A DNA stretch of 64,000 nucleotides from Desulfovibrio desulfuricans DSM 642 (GCF_000420465.1 NZ_ATUZ01000017.1:124001-188000), one strand, 5' to 3'. Counted from the first letter of the stretch, positions 36,083-44,496 are shown. A program made the numbers and translations. Notes: generated from the sequence alone by a model not told the origin.

Positions 36083-36327
36083 GGCGGCTCACCTTGGCGG
36101 CGCGCGCGGGCCGTGATAACCTACGTAAATAGTGTTATTAGATGGTTCCACTGCTCACGCGCCTGTTTGCTTGGCATCCCGCCTACGGCGATCTGGCGGG
36201 GGGCAAGCATATATGAGGTGTCAGGCTGCGGGCTTGCCGCCTGACTGGACGCAGCCGCCTATCTGGGGCAGACTGCGGGCAGCCGTTTGCAGGCGGCAAG
36301 GCATAAAGACAGTAAAGGAAATGTAGT

Positions 36328-36786
36328 ATGGGCAAGATCATAGCCATTTGCACCAGTCAGAAAAAAGGCACGGCCAAAAAGGCCGTGGATCAGGCAAATA
36401 TTTTAGAAAATCATGGCATTGAAGGCGATGCTCATGCGGGCAACTGGCACCGTCAGGTCAGCCTGCTTTCGTGGCAGGCCATTGAGGCCTTCAAGGCGCG
36501 GGGCGCTCTGGTCGCCAACGGCTGTTTTGGAGAAAATCTGATAGTGGACGGTATTAATTTTGCCGCTCTGCCGGTGGGAACCCGTATCGCGTGTAATGAC
36601 GTGCTGCTGGAAGTTACGCAGATCGGCAAGGAATGCCACAGTCATTGCCAGATATTCCACACCATGGGCGAATGCATCATGCCCACCCAGGGGGTCTTTG
36701 CCAAGGTGCTGCACGGCGGCGCTGTGCGCACGGGCGACATGATGGAAGTACTGGCTCCCTCTGCCGGGGAAGCCGCGCCTGCATAA
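36328..36786 (+). CDS. MOSC-domain protein
   Basis: 152 residues. MOSC domains occur in molybdenum cofactor sulfurase-related proteins and in YiiM-type enzymes. This small stand-alone form has the typical start (GKIIAICTSQKKGTAKKAVDQ), the motif GIEGDAHAGNWHRQVSLLS and the conserved cysteine ECHSHCQIFHTMGECIM. It is often found with Moco genes in anaerobes. AAGGAA precedes the ATG by 7 bases. Its cofactor chemistry is unproven. A nap operon needing Mo-bis-MGD lies 2.5 kb downstream. Confidence 0.85.
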   Translation: MGKIIAICTSQKKGTAKKAVDQANILENHGIEGDAHAGNWHRQVSLLSWQAIEAFKARGALVANGCFGENLIVDGINFAALPVGTRIACNDVLLEVTQIGKECHSHCQIFHTMGECIMPTQGVFAKVLHGGAVRTGDMMEVLAPSAGEAAPA

Positions 36787-36807
36787 CACGTTCAGGTCGG
36801 GAGACGT

Positions 36808-37122
36808 ATGGAAACGCTTAAGATGTTGTTGCGCACGGCGCTGTTTCTCGGCGGGGTAACAGTCGTGTTTGTGGCCTATACTGTCTGTGTGGCGCTGGTC
36901 GAAAGACATTTTTCGCCCAAGTACGCCAAGGGGCAAGAACCGGCTGCTTCTGCTGTGGTTTCTGCCGCGCCTGATCGCGAGGCTCGCGCCCGTGCACTGC
37001 TCGACAGCGGTCAGCTGGTCAAAGAGCAGTTTACCCTTGAAGTGCAAAGCCAGGTGCCGCCCCTGCGTGTGGACCGCACTGCCGGTCTGCTGGCCGGGGT
37101 TGCTCATCAGAATGTTCGATGA
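36808..37122 (+). CDS. Small single-pass membrane protein of unknown function
   Basis: 104 residues with one N-terminal hydrophobic helix (about 8-32) and a charged soluble remainder, probably periplasmic. GGGAG lies 4 bases before the ATG. It begins 21 bases after the MOSC gene and overlaps the GNAT gene by 4 bases (ATGA), so the three look like one transcript. No family recognised. Confidence 0.6.
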   Translation: METLKMLLRTALFLGGVTVVFVAYTVCVALVERHFSPKYAKGQEPAASAVVSAAPDREARARALLDSGQLVKEQFTLEVQSQVPPLRVDRTAGLLAGVAHQNVR

Positions 37123-37640
37123 GCGGCGCTGACGAAAAGGCTCTTTTGCAGACATTGCGCATCCGGCAGGCAACGGCCTGCGACCATGCGGACCTGGCGG
37201 ATTTGTGGCGGCGCAGCGTGGAGGCCACCCACCATTTTTTGCCTTCCGGCGAGGTGGAACGCCTGTTCCATGATGTGCGCAACGCCTACCTGCCGGGCGT
37301 GGAAATTCTATGGGCGGCGGAGCTTGCGCCTTGCGGGCAGGCTGCACCCGCGCAACATGCAGCGGGCAGCATGTTGGCGGGCTTTATTGGCTGCAACGGC
37401 GCACAGGTGGAAATGCTCTTTGTTGAACCGCGCTGCTTTCGCCACGGCGTGGGCAGGGCGCTTCTGGAGCATGTGCGGGCCTTGCATCCTCGGCTGACGC
37501 TGGATGTGAACGAACAGAATCCGCAGGCTCTGGCTTTTTATGAGCGGCAGGGTTTCAAGGTGGTGGGGCGGTCGGCTCTGGACGGGCAGGGCAATCCCTA
37601 TCCCCTGCTGCACATGGAGTGGCAGGGCGAAACAGCCTGA
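37119..37640 (+). CDS. GNAT-family N-acetyltransferase (YjaB-like)
   Basis: 173 residues. The GNAT fold is visible: an N-terminal LRIRQATACDHADLADLWRRSVEATHHFL, then VEMLFVEPRCFRHGVGRALLEHV (the acetyl-CoA binding loop RxxGxG/A appears as RHGVGRAL) and LDVNEQNPQALAFYERQGFKVVGRS. The pattern is closest to YjaB-type acetyltransferases; the substrate is unknown. It overlaps the upstream small membrane protein gene and is followed by a terminator. Confidence 0.85.
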   Translation: MSGADEKALLQTLRIRQATACDHADLADLWRRSVEATHHFLPSGEVERLFHDVRNAYLPGVEILWAAELAPCGQAAPAQHAAGSMLAGFIGCNGAQVEMLFVEPRCFRHGVGRALLEHVRALHPRLTLDVNEQNPQALAFYERQGFKVVGRSALDGQGNPYPLLHMEWQGETA

Positions 37641-37646
37641 CATTTT

Positions 37647-37680
37647 TCGGCGCACGGTTCTGCCCTGCGCCGATTTTTTT
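37647..37680 (+). terminator. Rho-independent terminator after the GNAT gene
   Basis: Perfect 8-bp stem TCGGCGCA (37647-37654) with TGCGCCGA (37666-37673), an 11-base loop and seven T residues. Confidence 0.9.
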
Positions 37681-37681
37681 G

Positions 37682-38941
37682 CTACACATAAAAATAGATG
37701 CTGTGCAGCAGGTATTCCACCTTATGCCGTTCGGCCAGAGTCAGCAGCAGGCGCTTGACGCGCGGCAGGGCGGCAATGCCGTTTTTCAGTTCAGCCATGC
37801 CCGTCAGGGCGCGCTTTTTTTCTGCGGGAGAGGCCAGCTTGTCCACATAGCCCCACACATGCTCGGCGGCATTGCGGGCTTGCGGGCCGTAAAATTCCTT
37901 TTCCATCGCCTGCTCCACCAGCGCATAAAAACCCTTGGCATCGGGCGTTTCCGCCTTGAGCAGAGCGCGTATGGCCGTGTAGGCGGCCTGATCCCTCTCC
38001 AGCACCAGATATTTGTATCTGGCCCACTGGGCCGTAAGCTCCTGCCGCGTCAGCCCTGGATTGGTAAGCTGAATGCACTTTTCGGCTGAAAGGTTTTTGT
38101 CCTTCACCTCCAGCATTACATCCACCTCGCGCTGCCCCAGCGATTGATGAAATTCCATAAATTCCCGCATGGCAATGGTGCGCGAGTGCATGCCCGGTTT
38201 GCCGCCTGCAAGCTGCTGGCTGTAGTGCAGTTTGGGGCGGCCATGCTGCGGGATCCAACTGTCCATGGCGCGATCAAGCCAGTACACCAGATCCCCCTTT
38301 GCAGGGGCGTTCAGGGCGTGGTGAAAAACGTCAAAGATCGCGGGCAGGCCGCATTTTTCGCAGATACACAGCGCATCTTCAATGGTGTAGGTCCGCTCAT
38401 CATTTTCAAGGGAGATGCGGGCTAGCACGTGCGGCGGCAGGGCCAGCAGATTTTCCGCCAGCCGTGCGAGGGCGGATGCCCTGTCGCCATAGCCCCCGCC
38501 GAGGTGCAGCACTATGCGGGCGCTGCCGTCCGCCCCCAGCGCGTCAAGAAAGTCGGCATGGAATACAAGGTCGGCAACGGCATGCTCCACCACCTCCTGC
38601 CGGGGGGAGTTCAGCACCGTGTACTGACCGGGATGCATGGAAACCCGGATGCCGGTTTTCTTCAGCACGGCGCGCAGCCCTTCTAGTTCGTCTTGCAGGC
38701 AGCCGCGCCAGTCAAATATGTTTTGCGGGTGCGAGGCCAGCGGGATGATGTCCGAGCTTATTCGCATCAGGGGGATGCGCGCCGAGGCGCAGTAGCGCAA
38801 CATGGTTCCCAGAGTGCGCAGGTTATGGCGGCACACGGCGAGCATGTTTTCGGGCGTGGCCCGGGCAAGGGTAAGAGCGCTCATGTCAGCGCCGGGCACC
38901 CCGATGGTCTTGCAGGCAAATCCATAACGTATCATGGGCAT
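37682..38941 (-). CDS. uvsE: UV DNA damage endonuclease, UvsE/UVDE type
   Basis: 419 residues from the ATG at 38941; another ATG two codons on (38935) begins MIRYGFACKTIG, the usual start of the family. UvsE is a TIM-barrel metal endonuclease that nicks DNA 5' to UV photoproducts. Visible family signatures are RISSDIIPLASH, VSMHPGQYTVLNSP, IVLHLGGGYGDR, RISLENDERTYTIEDAL, PAIFDVFHHALN and HSRTIA. The C-terminal about 130 residues beyond the barrel (LEVKDKNLSAEKCIQL and onward) form an extension also present in some bacterial homologues. No ribosome site stands out. Confidence 0.93.
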   Translation of the reverse strand: MPMIRYGFACKTIGVPGADMSALTLARATPENMLAVCRHNLRTLGTMLRYCASARIPLMRISSDIIPLASHPQNIFDWRGCLQDELEGLRAVLKKTGIRVSMHPGQYTVLNSPRQEVVEHAVADLVFHADFLDALGADGSARIVLHLGGGYGDRASALARLAENLLALPPHVLARISLENDERTYTIEDALCICEKCGLPAIFDVFHHALNAPAKGDLVYWLDRAMDSWIPQHGRPKLHYSQQLAGGKPGMHSRTIAMREFMEFHQSLGQREVDVMLEVKDKNLSAEKCIQLTNPGLTRQELTAQWARYKYLVLERDQAAYTAIRALLKAETPDAKGFYALVEQAMEKEFYGPQARNAAEHVWGYVDKLASPAEKKRALTGMAELKNGIAALPRVKRLLLTLAERHKVEYLLHSIYFYV

Positions 38942-39051
38942 ACTGTAGCGGATTTGCACCGGGCCGCAAGAGGCTGCCAAATCCCCAAAAGCCTACGTTC
39001 CCGAGTCCGCTTGTTGGCTGGCTTGTTTTTTTGTCTGCTCCAGTTGTCACA

Positions 39052-39091
39052 TTGTCAGAATAAGATGACTTTTGTCATTTTATTCTGACAA
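39052..39091. promoter_or_regulatory. 40-bp near-perfect dyad upstream of the nap operon
   Basis: Arms of 18 bases pair with a single mismatch (positions 39064/39079) around a central TTTT. The outer arm is TTGTCAGAATAA. The inner part, ATGAC-TTTT-GTCAT, has the TGAC-N4-GTCA spacing of CRP/FNR-family half-sites. A further TTGTCA copy lies just to the left at 39044-39049. It is between divergent uvsE and napC, about 190 bases before the napC start. Confidence 0.65.
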
Positions 39092-39162
39092 ATCCTAAGC
39101 CCCCTGCCTTCCAGAAGATCACAAACTACCGCTAATCACACAAATTTTCGAAACAGGGTTTT

Positions 39163-39178
39163 TGGCACCCCTTTTGCT
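39163..39178 (+). promoter_or_regulatory. Candidate sigma-54 (RpoN) promoter of the nap operon
   Basis: TGGCACCCCTTTTGCT matches the sigma-54 consensus TGGCAC-N5-TTGCW at every fixed base, with GG and GC separated by 10 bases. It predicts a start near 39190, about 90 bases before the napC ATG. See the findings for the conflict with published mapping that I recall. Confidence 0.5.
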
Positions 39179-39181
39179 CTT

Positions 39182-39197
39182 TGTGGTGAAATTCACA
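39182..39197. promoter_or_regulatory. CRP-type inverted repeat near the nap promoter
   Basis: TGTGGTGAAATTCACA fits the CRP-family pattern TGTGA-N6-TCACA with one mismatch. It lies just downstream of the sigma-54-like element and would overlap its predicted start, a location suited to repression. Confidence 0.45.
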
Positions 39198-39279
39198 ATT
39201 TGCGCCTTGCCGCAGGCATATCCCCGGACGGGAATGCCCTTTTGGCATGGCGGCACCATCAGCCATGGAGACCAAAACC

Positions 39280-39852
39280 ATGCCGTATCCTTCTAAGCGC
39301 GTCTGGATTGTGGGCTGTATCGCCCTGGCCGCGTGCGTGGGCCTGGCGGCAGCGGGAGTGTCGTATTCGTCGCGGACGGAGTTTTGCCTGTCCTGCCATG
39401 AAATGCGCGTGTATCAGGATGAACTGATGCTCTCTCCGCACGCCAAGGACGCACAGGGCAAAGCCATCGGATGCTCGCAATGCCATATCCCTTCGGGCAA
39501 TCTGGCCCGCATGCTCGGCGCCAAGGCATGGATGGGGATAAAAGACCTGTGGGTTCACAATGTGGAGGGCGGTACGGATCTTGACCGGGCTGCCATGCAA
39601 CCCATTGCCCGCCGCTTTACCGACGATGCCAACTGCCGCGCCTGCCATCAGGATCTTACCCGCAATGCCAAGGCAGACGGGCCAATCTCGGCAGAGGGCC
39701 GCCTTGCGCACGACAATTACGAAGGCAAGAACGGTCAGGCCCGCAGTGGTTGCGTGGGTTGTCACCGTAATCTTGCCCACTTGCCCGCATTTGACGAGCG
39801 CATTCCCGCAAATCAGAAGTTCGCACAGAAAATCAAGGAGATACGGCCATGA
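39280..39852 (+). CDS. napC: NapC, membrane-anchored tetraheme cytochrome c
   Basis: 190 residues from the ATG at 39280, which follows GGAG by 9 bases; in-frame ATGs at 39247 and 39265 have no ribosome site. An N-terminal membrane helix (about 8-28) precedes four CxxCH sites (CLSCH at 36-40, CSQCH, CRACH, CVGCH). This is the NapC/NirT/NrfH family, which oxidises menaquinol and passes electrons to periplasmic reductases. It heads the nap operon and overlaps napM by 4 bases (ATGA). Confidence 0.93.
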   Translation: MPYPSKRVWIVGCIALAACVGLAAAGVSYSSRTEFCLSCHEMRVYQDELMLSPHAKDAQGKAIGCSQCHIPSGNLARMLGAKAWMGIKDLWVHNVEGGTDLDRAAMQPIARRFTDDANCRACHQDLTRNAKADGPISAEGRLAHDNYEGKNGQARSGCVGCHRNLAHLPAFDERIPANQKFAQKIKEIRP

Positions 39853-40295
39853 CTCGCAACAAGAAACTGCTCATCGTTCTGCTTGCCCTGGCGGTGCTGA
39901 CGGGCGGCTATTTTCTGTATATGGCCTGGGCCTTCCCTGCGGAGCGCTGCGAGGCGGCCAAGCACCTGGATTCTCCGCAGATGGCGGGCGATTGTTACGC
40001 CTGCCACATGAAGAGCACCCCGCGTCTTGCGCAGGAATGGTACGAGAGCAAGCACGGCATCACCCTTGTGCGCTGTCAGACCTGTCACGGCATGCCTGAC
40101 GGCAAGGGGGCCATTCCCTTTACCCGCAAGCCGGGGGTTGAGGTCTGCGCCCGCTGCCATTCGCTTTCCATCCAGCGCATGGAGGCCAAGTTCGGCAAGC
40201 GCAATGACTGTTCCGCCTGCCATCCCAACCACCAGAGCCCCATGCACGGCAAGGCTTACGAATACCGTATGCCCAGCGGCAAGACGGACTGGTAG
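39849..40295 (+). CDS. napM: NapM, tetraheme c-type cytochrome of the Desulfovibrio nap operon
   Basis: 148 residues with an N-terminal hydrophobic segment (about 7-27) and four CxxCH motifs (CYACH, CQTCH, CARCH, CSACH). NapM is the multiheme cytochrome named in nap clusters of sulfate reducers and other delta-class bacteria, and it likely relays electrons from NapC to NapA in place of NapB. The start overlaps the napC stop. Confidence 0.92.
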   Translation: MTRNKKLLIVLLALAVLTGGYFLYMAWAFPAERCEAAKHLDSPQMAGDCYACHMKSTPRLAQEWYESKHGITLVRCQTCHGMPDGKGAIPFTRKPGVEVCARCHSLSIQRMEAKFGKRNDCSACHPNHQSPMHGKAYEYRMPSGKTDW

Positions 40296-40405
40296 CCCGC
40301 ACGTGCGGTATGTGCCGCATCTGACGGCGCAGGGTGGGCAGCCCCCAAGTAGGGCGGCCCGCAGTAAAAAAACAATCATGCCAAGCTAACAGCGAGGTTG
40401 CGGAT

Positions 40406-42676
40406 ATGAATTCATCGCGTCGTGACTTTTTACGTTTTTTTGCCATGTCTGCCGCTATGGCGGCGGCCACGGGCGCAGGCCTGCCAACCCTCGCCCTTGC
40501 TGCGGACGATCAGAAACCCGACAAATGGGTCAAGGGAGTATGCCGCTACTGCGGCACTGGCTGCGGGGTGATGGTGGGCGTTAAAAACGGCAAGGCCGTT
40601 GCCATTCAGGGCGACCCCAACAACCACAACGCGGGCCTGCTGTGCCTGAAGGGTTCGCTGCTCATTCCCGTGCTCAATTCCAAGGAACGCGTCACCCAAC
40701 CCATGGTGCGGCGTAAAAAGGGCGGCCCTCTTGAGCCTGTGAGCTGGGACGAAGCCCTTGACCTCATGGCCTCAAAGTTCCGGCACAGCATTGATACGTA
40801 CGGTGCCAATTCTGTTGCATGGTACGGCTCCGGGCAGTGCCTGACGGAAGAAAGCTATCTCGCCAGCAAGATATTCAAGGCTGGCTTCGGTACCAATAAC
40901 GTGGACGGCAACCCCCGTCTGTGCATGGCTTCGGCTGTGGGCGGCTATACCACCACGTTCGGCAAGGACGAGCCCATGGGCACCTACGCCGACATAGATC
41001 AGGCCACCTGTTTTTTCATCATCGGTTCCAATACCTCAGAGGCGCACCCCGTGCTGTTTCGCCGCATTGCCCGCCGCAAGCAGGTTGAGCCGGGCATCAA
41101 GATCATTGTGGCCGACCCGCGCCGCACCAATACGGCCCGCATAGCCGACATGCACGTGGCCTTTCGCCCCGGCACGGATCTGGCCTTCATGCACAGCATG
41201 GCCTGGGTCATCATCAATGAGGAGCTGGACAATCCGCGCTTCTGGCAGCGCTATGTGAGCTTTGTGGATGCCGAGGGCAAACCCTCGGACTTTGAAGGCT
41301 ACAAGGCCTTTCTGGAAAACTACCGGCCTGAAAAAGTGGCCGAAATCTGCCGCGTCCCCGTAGCGCAGATTTATTCGGCGGCCAGAGCCTTTGCCGAATC
41401 ATCCGCCACCATGAGCCTGTGGTGCATGGGCATCAACCAGCGCGTGCAGGGGGTTTTTGCCAATAACCTCATCCACAACCTGCATTTGCTGACCGGGCAG
41501 ATATGCCGCCCCGGCGCAACGCCGTTTTCGCTCACTGGCCAGCCCAACGCCTGCGGCGGCGTGCGCGATACCGGCGCGCTCTCGCACCTGCTGCCAGCGG
41601 GCCGTGCCATTCCCAATCCCAAGCACCGGGCGGAAATGGAAAAACTCTGGGGCCTGCCGGAAGGGCGCATTTCGCCCAATCCCGGCTACCACACCGTGGC
41701 GATGTTTGAGGCCTTGGGACGGGGTGATGTGAAGTGCATGGTCATTTGCGAGACAAATCCCGCGCACACACTGCCCAACCTGAACAAGGTGCACAAGGCC
41801 ATGTCGCACCCGGAATCGTTCATCGTGTGCATTGAGGCCTTCCCCGATGCCGTCACCCTGCAATACGCCGATCTTGTGCTTGCGCCTTCCTTCTGGTGCG
41901 AGCGCGATGGTGTGTATGGCTGCGGCGAGCGGCGTTACTCGCTGACAGAAAAGGCCGTGGATTCGCCCGGTCAGTGCCGCCCCACGGTGAATACCCTGGT
42001 GGAATTCGCCAAGCGCGCAGGCGTTGACCCCAAGCTGGTGAACTTCAAAAACGCCGAGGACGTGTGGAACGAATGGCGCATGGTGGCCAAGGGTACCACC
42101 TATGATTTCTACGGCATGACGCGTGAACGCCTGCGTAAGGAATCGGGCATCATCTGGCCCTGCCCCTCGGAGGATCACCCCGGCACCAATCTGCGCTTTG
42201 TGCGCGGGCATGATCCGCTGGTGCCAGCCGATCATCCGGACAAGTTCTTCTTTTACGGCAAGCCGGACGGCAAACCCACCATCTTTATGCGGCCCGCCAA
42301 GGGTGCTGCGGAAGAGCCGGATGCCGAATACCCGCTGTACCTCACCTCCATGCGTGTGATCGACCACTGGCACACTGCGACCATGACGGGCAAGGTGCCG
42401 GAACTGCTTAAGGCCAACCCGGCGGCCTTTGTGGAAATCAACGAGCAGGACGCCGCCTCCCTCGGCGTGAAGCACGGGGACAACGTGATTCTGGAAACCC
42501 GGCGCGACAAAATGGAACTGCCCGCGCGCGTGAGCGATGTGTGCAGGCCGGGGCTTGTGGCTGTGCCGTTTTTTGATCCCAAAAAACTGGTCAACAAGCT
42601 GTTTCTGGACGCCACAGACCCCGGTTCGCGCGAGCCGGAATACAAGATATGCGCCGCGCGGGTACGCAAGGTTTAA
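40406..42676 (+). CDS. napA: NapA, periplasmic nitrate reductase catalytic subunit
   Basis: 756 residues from the ATG at 40406 (GAGG about 8 bases upstream); an ATG at 40334 would precede and spoil the Tat signal. The twin-arginine motif is SRRDFLRFF (4-12), with likely cleavage after LALA (residue 32). The [4Fe-4S] ligands are C46, C49, C53 and C80. The molybdenum ligand is C173 in GNPRLCMASAVGG, about position 141 after cleavage. It binds Mo-bis-MGD and reduces nitrate to nitrite in the periplasm. The length is like the short monomeric Desulfovibrio enzyme rather than the about 830-residue NapA that pairs with NapB; no napB is present. Confidence 0.96.
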   Translation: MNSSRRDFLRFFAMSAAMAAATGAGLPTLALAADDQKPDKWVKGVCRYCGTGCGVMVGVKNGKAVAIQGDPNNHNAGLLCLKGSLLIPVLNSKERVTQPMVRRKKGGPLEPVSWDEALDLMASKFRHSIDTYGANSVAWYGSGQCLTEESYLASKIFKAGFGTNNVDGNPRLCMASAVGGYTTTFGKDEPMGTYADIDQATCFFIIGSNTSEAHPVLFRRIARRKQVEPGIKIIVADPRRTNTARIADMHVAFRPGTDLAFMHSMAWVIINEELDNPRFWQRYVSFVDAEGKPSDFEGYKAFLENYRPEKVAEICRVPVAQIYSAARAFAESSATMSLWCMGINQRVQGVFANNLIHNLHLLTGQICRPGATPFSLTGQPNACGGVRDTGALSHLLPAGRAIPNPKHRAEMEKLWGLPEGRISPNPGYHTVAMFEALGRGDVKCMVICETNPAHTLPNLNKVHKAMSHPESFIVCIEAFPDAVTLQYADLVLAPSFWCERDGVYGCGERRYSLTEKAVDSPGQCRPTVNTLVEFAKRAGVDPKLVNFKNAEDVWNEWRMVAKGTTYDFYGMTRERLRKESGIIWPCPSEDHPGTNLRFVRGHDPLVPADHPDKFFFYGKPDGKPTIFMRPAKGAAEEPDAEYPLYLTSMRVIDHWHTATMTGKVPELLKANPAAFVEINEQDAASLGVKHGDNVILETRRDKMELPARVSDVCRPGLVAVPFFDPKKLVNKLFLDATDPGSREPEYKICAARVRKV

Positions 42677-42754
42677 AATCCGGCGGTCAGCCCCATATGT
42701 ATGAAATCCCCGTCCGCGTGCTTGGCATGCGGGCGGGGTAACGCGGGAGGAAAT

Positions 42755-43102
42755 ATGGCTATTGCGGGAATAATCCTGAGTGCCTCAGCAGCAGCCTGCG
42801 CAGGGCTTGAGAAAGCGTTGCGGGGCAGGGATGGCATTCTGGATGTGAAGCGCACGCCGGACGGTGCGGACATTGGCGGGCTGGTGGTCGTGGTGGAGCA
42901 GCCTTCGGGCAAAATCCAGAAGGAACTCATGGCCCTGAGGGAACTGCCGGAGGTGGACGATCTGCATCTGGCCTTTGCCGATTATGAGGATGATCTGGAC
43001 GCGCAAGGGCACATGGGCTGCCCTGAGCATGAATCGCGCCGCCATGCGGGCGCGGGCGCGGGTGATGGCGAGAGCGGGGAACAGGCAGGGGAGACGAAAT
43101 GA
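42755..43102 (+). CDS. napD: NapD, NapA-specific chaperone
   Basis: 115 residues from the ATG at 42755, behind a strong GGGAGGAAAT site. NapD is a small cytoplasmic ferredoxin-like-fold chaperone that binds the NapA Tat signal until cofactor loading is finished. The sequence starts MAIAGIILSASAAACAGLEKAL, with VKRTPDGADIGGLVVVVE as core strands. The Gly/Ala/Glu/His-rich tail from about residue 85 is an extension beyond the usual NapD. It overlaps napG by 4 bases. Confidence 0.88.
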   Translation: MAIAGIILSASAAACAGLEKALRGRDGILDVKRTPDGADIGGLVVVVEQPSGKIQKELMALRELPEVDDLHLAFADYEDDLDAQGHMGCPEHESRRHAGAGAGDGESGEQAGETK

Positions 43103-43623
43103 GCCTTTTTGTGCCGCCTCTGCGCCCGCCGGGTGCTGTGGATGAAGAAACCTTTTTGCGCAAGTGCGTGCGTTGCGGCAAGTGCGTGACCGCCTGCCCG
43201 CACGAGAGTATTGAACTGGCTGGCGGTCTGGGGCGCTCGCGGCGCACGCCGCAGGTGCGCCCCCGCAGAAAGCCCTGCTACCTCTGCATGAAATGCCCGC
43301 CCGTTTGCCCCACTGGGGCGCTGGACACGGGCGTAAAGGAAATTGCGCGGGCGGGAATGGGGCAGGCATATATTCTAAAAGACCGTTGCCACAATTACAA
43401 AACCGGCACCATGTGCATGACCTGCTATGACCGCTGCCCCCTGCGCGGAACAGCCGTGGTGCTGAGCGGCGGGCTGGTGCCTGCCATGACCACGGCCTGC
43501 GTGGGTTGCGGCATCTGCGACTATATCTGCCCGGTGCAGGCTGTGGAGATTGTTCCCGCTTCATCCCGTTTTGTGCCGCCGCTGGCGGCCCCCACGGAAA
43601 AGGCACCCGGAGGCAAGGCATGA
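43099..43623 (+). CDS. napG: NapG-like polyferredoxin lacking a Tat signal
   Basis: 174 residues with four [4Fe-4S] cysteine groups: C23-C26-C29-C33, C60-C63-C66-C70, C106-C109-C113 (with C97) and C134-C137-C140-C144. NapG normally works with NapH as a quinol-linked electron path to NapC or NapA. Classical NapG is exported by Tat, but here the protein begins MSLFVPPLRPPGAVDEETFLRK (start only quoted to show that it has no RR motif or hydrophobic core). It is therefore probably cytoplasmic. It overlaps napD and napH by ATGA junctions. Confidence 0.85.
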   Translation: MSLFVPPLRPPGAVDEETFLRKCVRCGKCVTACPHESIELAGGLGRSRRTPQVRPRRKPCYLCMKCPPVCPTGALDTGVKEIARAGMGQAYILKDRCHNYKTGTMCMTCYDRCPLRGTAVVLSGGLVPAMTTACVGCGICDYICPVQAVEIVPASSRFVPPLAAPTEKAPGGKA

Positions 43624-44456
43624 AGATTCTCGCTTGGGCGCGGCGCGGCGTGCAGGTGCTGGTGGTGGCGGGGCTGTGCGCGCTGCCGTGGCTCAATGCC
43701 GCAGAACTGCGCCAGATCAGCGGCAGTTTTTTTGCGCTGGATTTTTTCGGCATCCCCTTTGCTGATCCGGTTGGCGCGGCCCAGGTTGTGGCTACAGGTT
43801 TTTTGCCCGGCGAGCGTCTGCTGATCGGGGCCTTGATCTCGCTGGCGCTGGCCTTGGTGCTGGGCAGAGTTTTTTGCTCGTGGATATGCCCCTACGGATT
43901 TTTTTCCGAGCTGGCGCACTGGCTGCGTGGACGGCAAGGCGGCGCGCACATGAAGGAATACCGCGCATTTGCGGGCAAGGCTCTGCTGCTGGGGGCAGGG
44001 CTTGCGGCGGCACTGGTGGCTGGTTTTCCGGCAATGGGCATTGTTTCGCTGCCGGGCGAGCTATCGCTCCTGCCCATGCTTGTATGGCAGGGTGGGGACT
44101 TCTGGCTTTTACTTGGTGCGGTGGCTGTGCCGCTGGCAGCGCTGATACTGGAGCTTGCGGTTGGCAAAAGGCTGTGGTGCCGGTTTGTGTGCCCGCAGTC
44201 GGTACTGCTTGGTGCTGCGGCCCAATGCCTGCCCGCCAAGGTTCCGGGCCTGTGCATCGGCTGGCAGGCGGCAAACTGCACCTGCAAGGGCAAGGCTCCC
44301 TGCCAGCAGGCCTGCTCGCTTGAGCTGAATCCGCGCCGCAAGGGCGGCCCAGACCGCAGGGACTGTACAAATTGCGGCGACTGCGTCAATACCTGCGCGA
44401 GCTACGGCAAGGCGCTGGAGTGGCGGGGGATGGGGTATAGGGTACGTAGAGACTAG
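43620..44456 (+). CDS. napH: NapH-like membrane ferredoxin
   Basis: 278 residues from the ATG at 43620, overlapping the napG stop. It has four or more membrane helices, two cytoplasmic CxxxCP motifs (CSWICPYG and CRFVCPQS) and C-terminal ferredoxin-type sites (CKGKAPCQQAC, CTNCGDCVNTC). NapH is a proposed quinol dehydrogenase subunit that pairs with NapG. It is the last gene of the operon; no terminator is obvious before the AT-rich segment that follows. Confidence 0.9.
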   Translation: MKILAWARRGVQVLVVAGLCALPWLNAAELRQISGSFFALDFFGIPFADPVGAAQVVATGFLPGERLLIGALISLALALVLGRVFCSWICPYGFFSELAHWLRGRQGGAHMKEYRAFAGKALLLGAGLAAALVAGFPAMGIVSLPGELSLLPMLVWQGGDFWLLLGAVAVPLAALILELAVGKRLWCRFVCPQSVLLGAAAQCLPAKVPGLCIGWQAANCTCKGKAPCQQACSLELNPRRKGGPDRRDCTNCGDCVNTCASYGKALEWRGMGYRVRRD

Positions 44457-44496
44457 ATAAAAAGTTCGCCCCCTATTATTTCTTCAAATGGTTTTG

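Noticed and set aside
39247..39279. Upstream ATG starts for napC (39247, 39265)
   Set aside because: Neither has a ribosome binding site, and the ATG at 39280 has GGAG at 9 bases; the extra residues would not extend the membrane helix.
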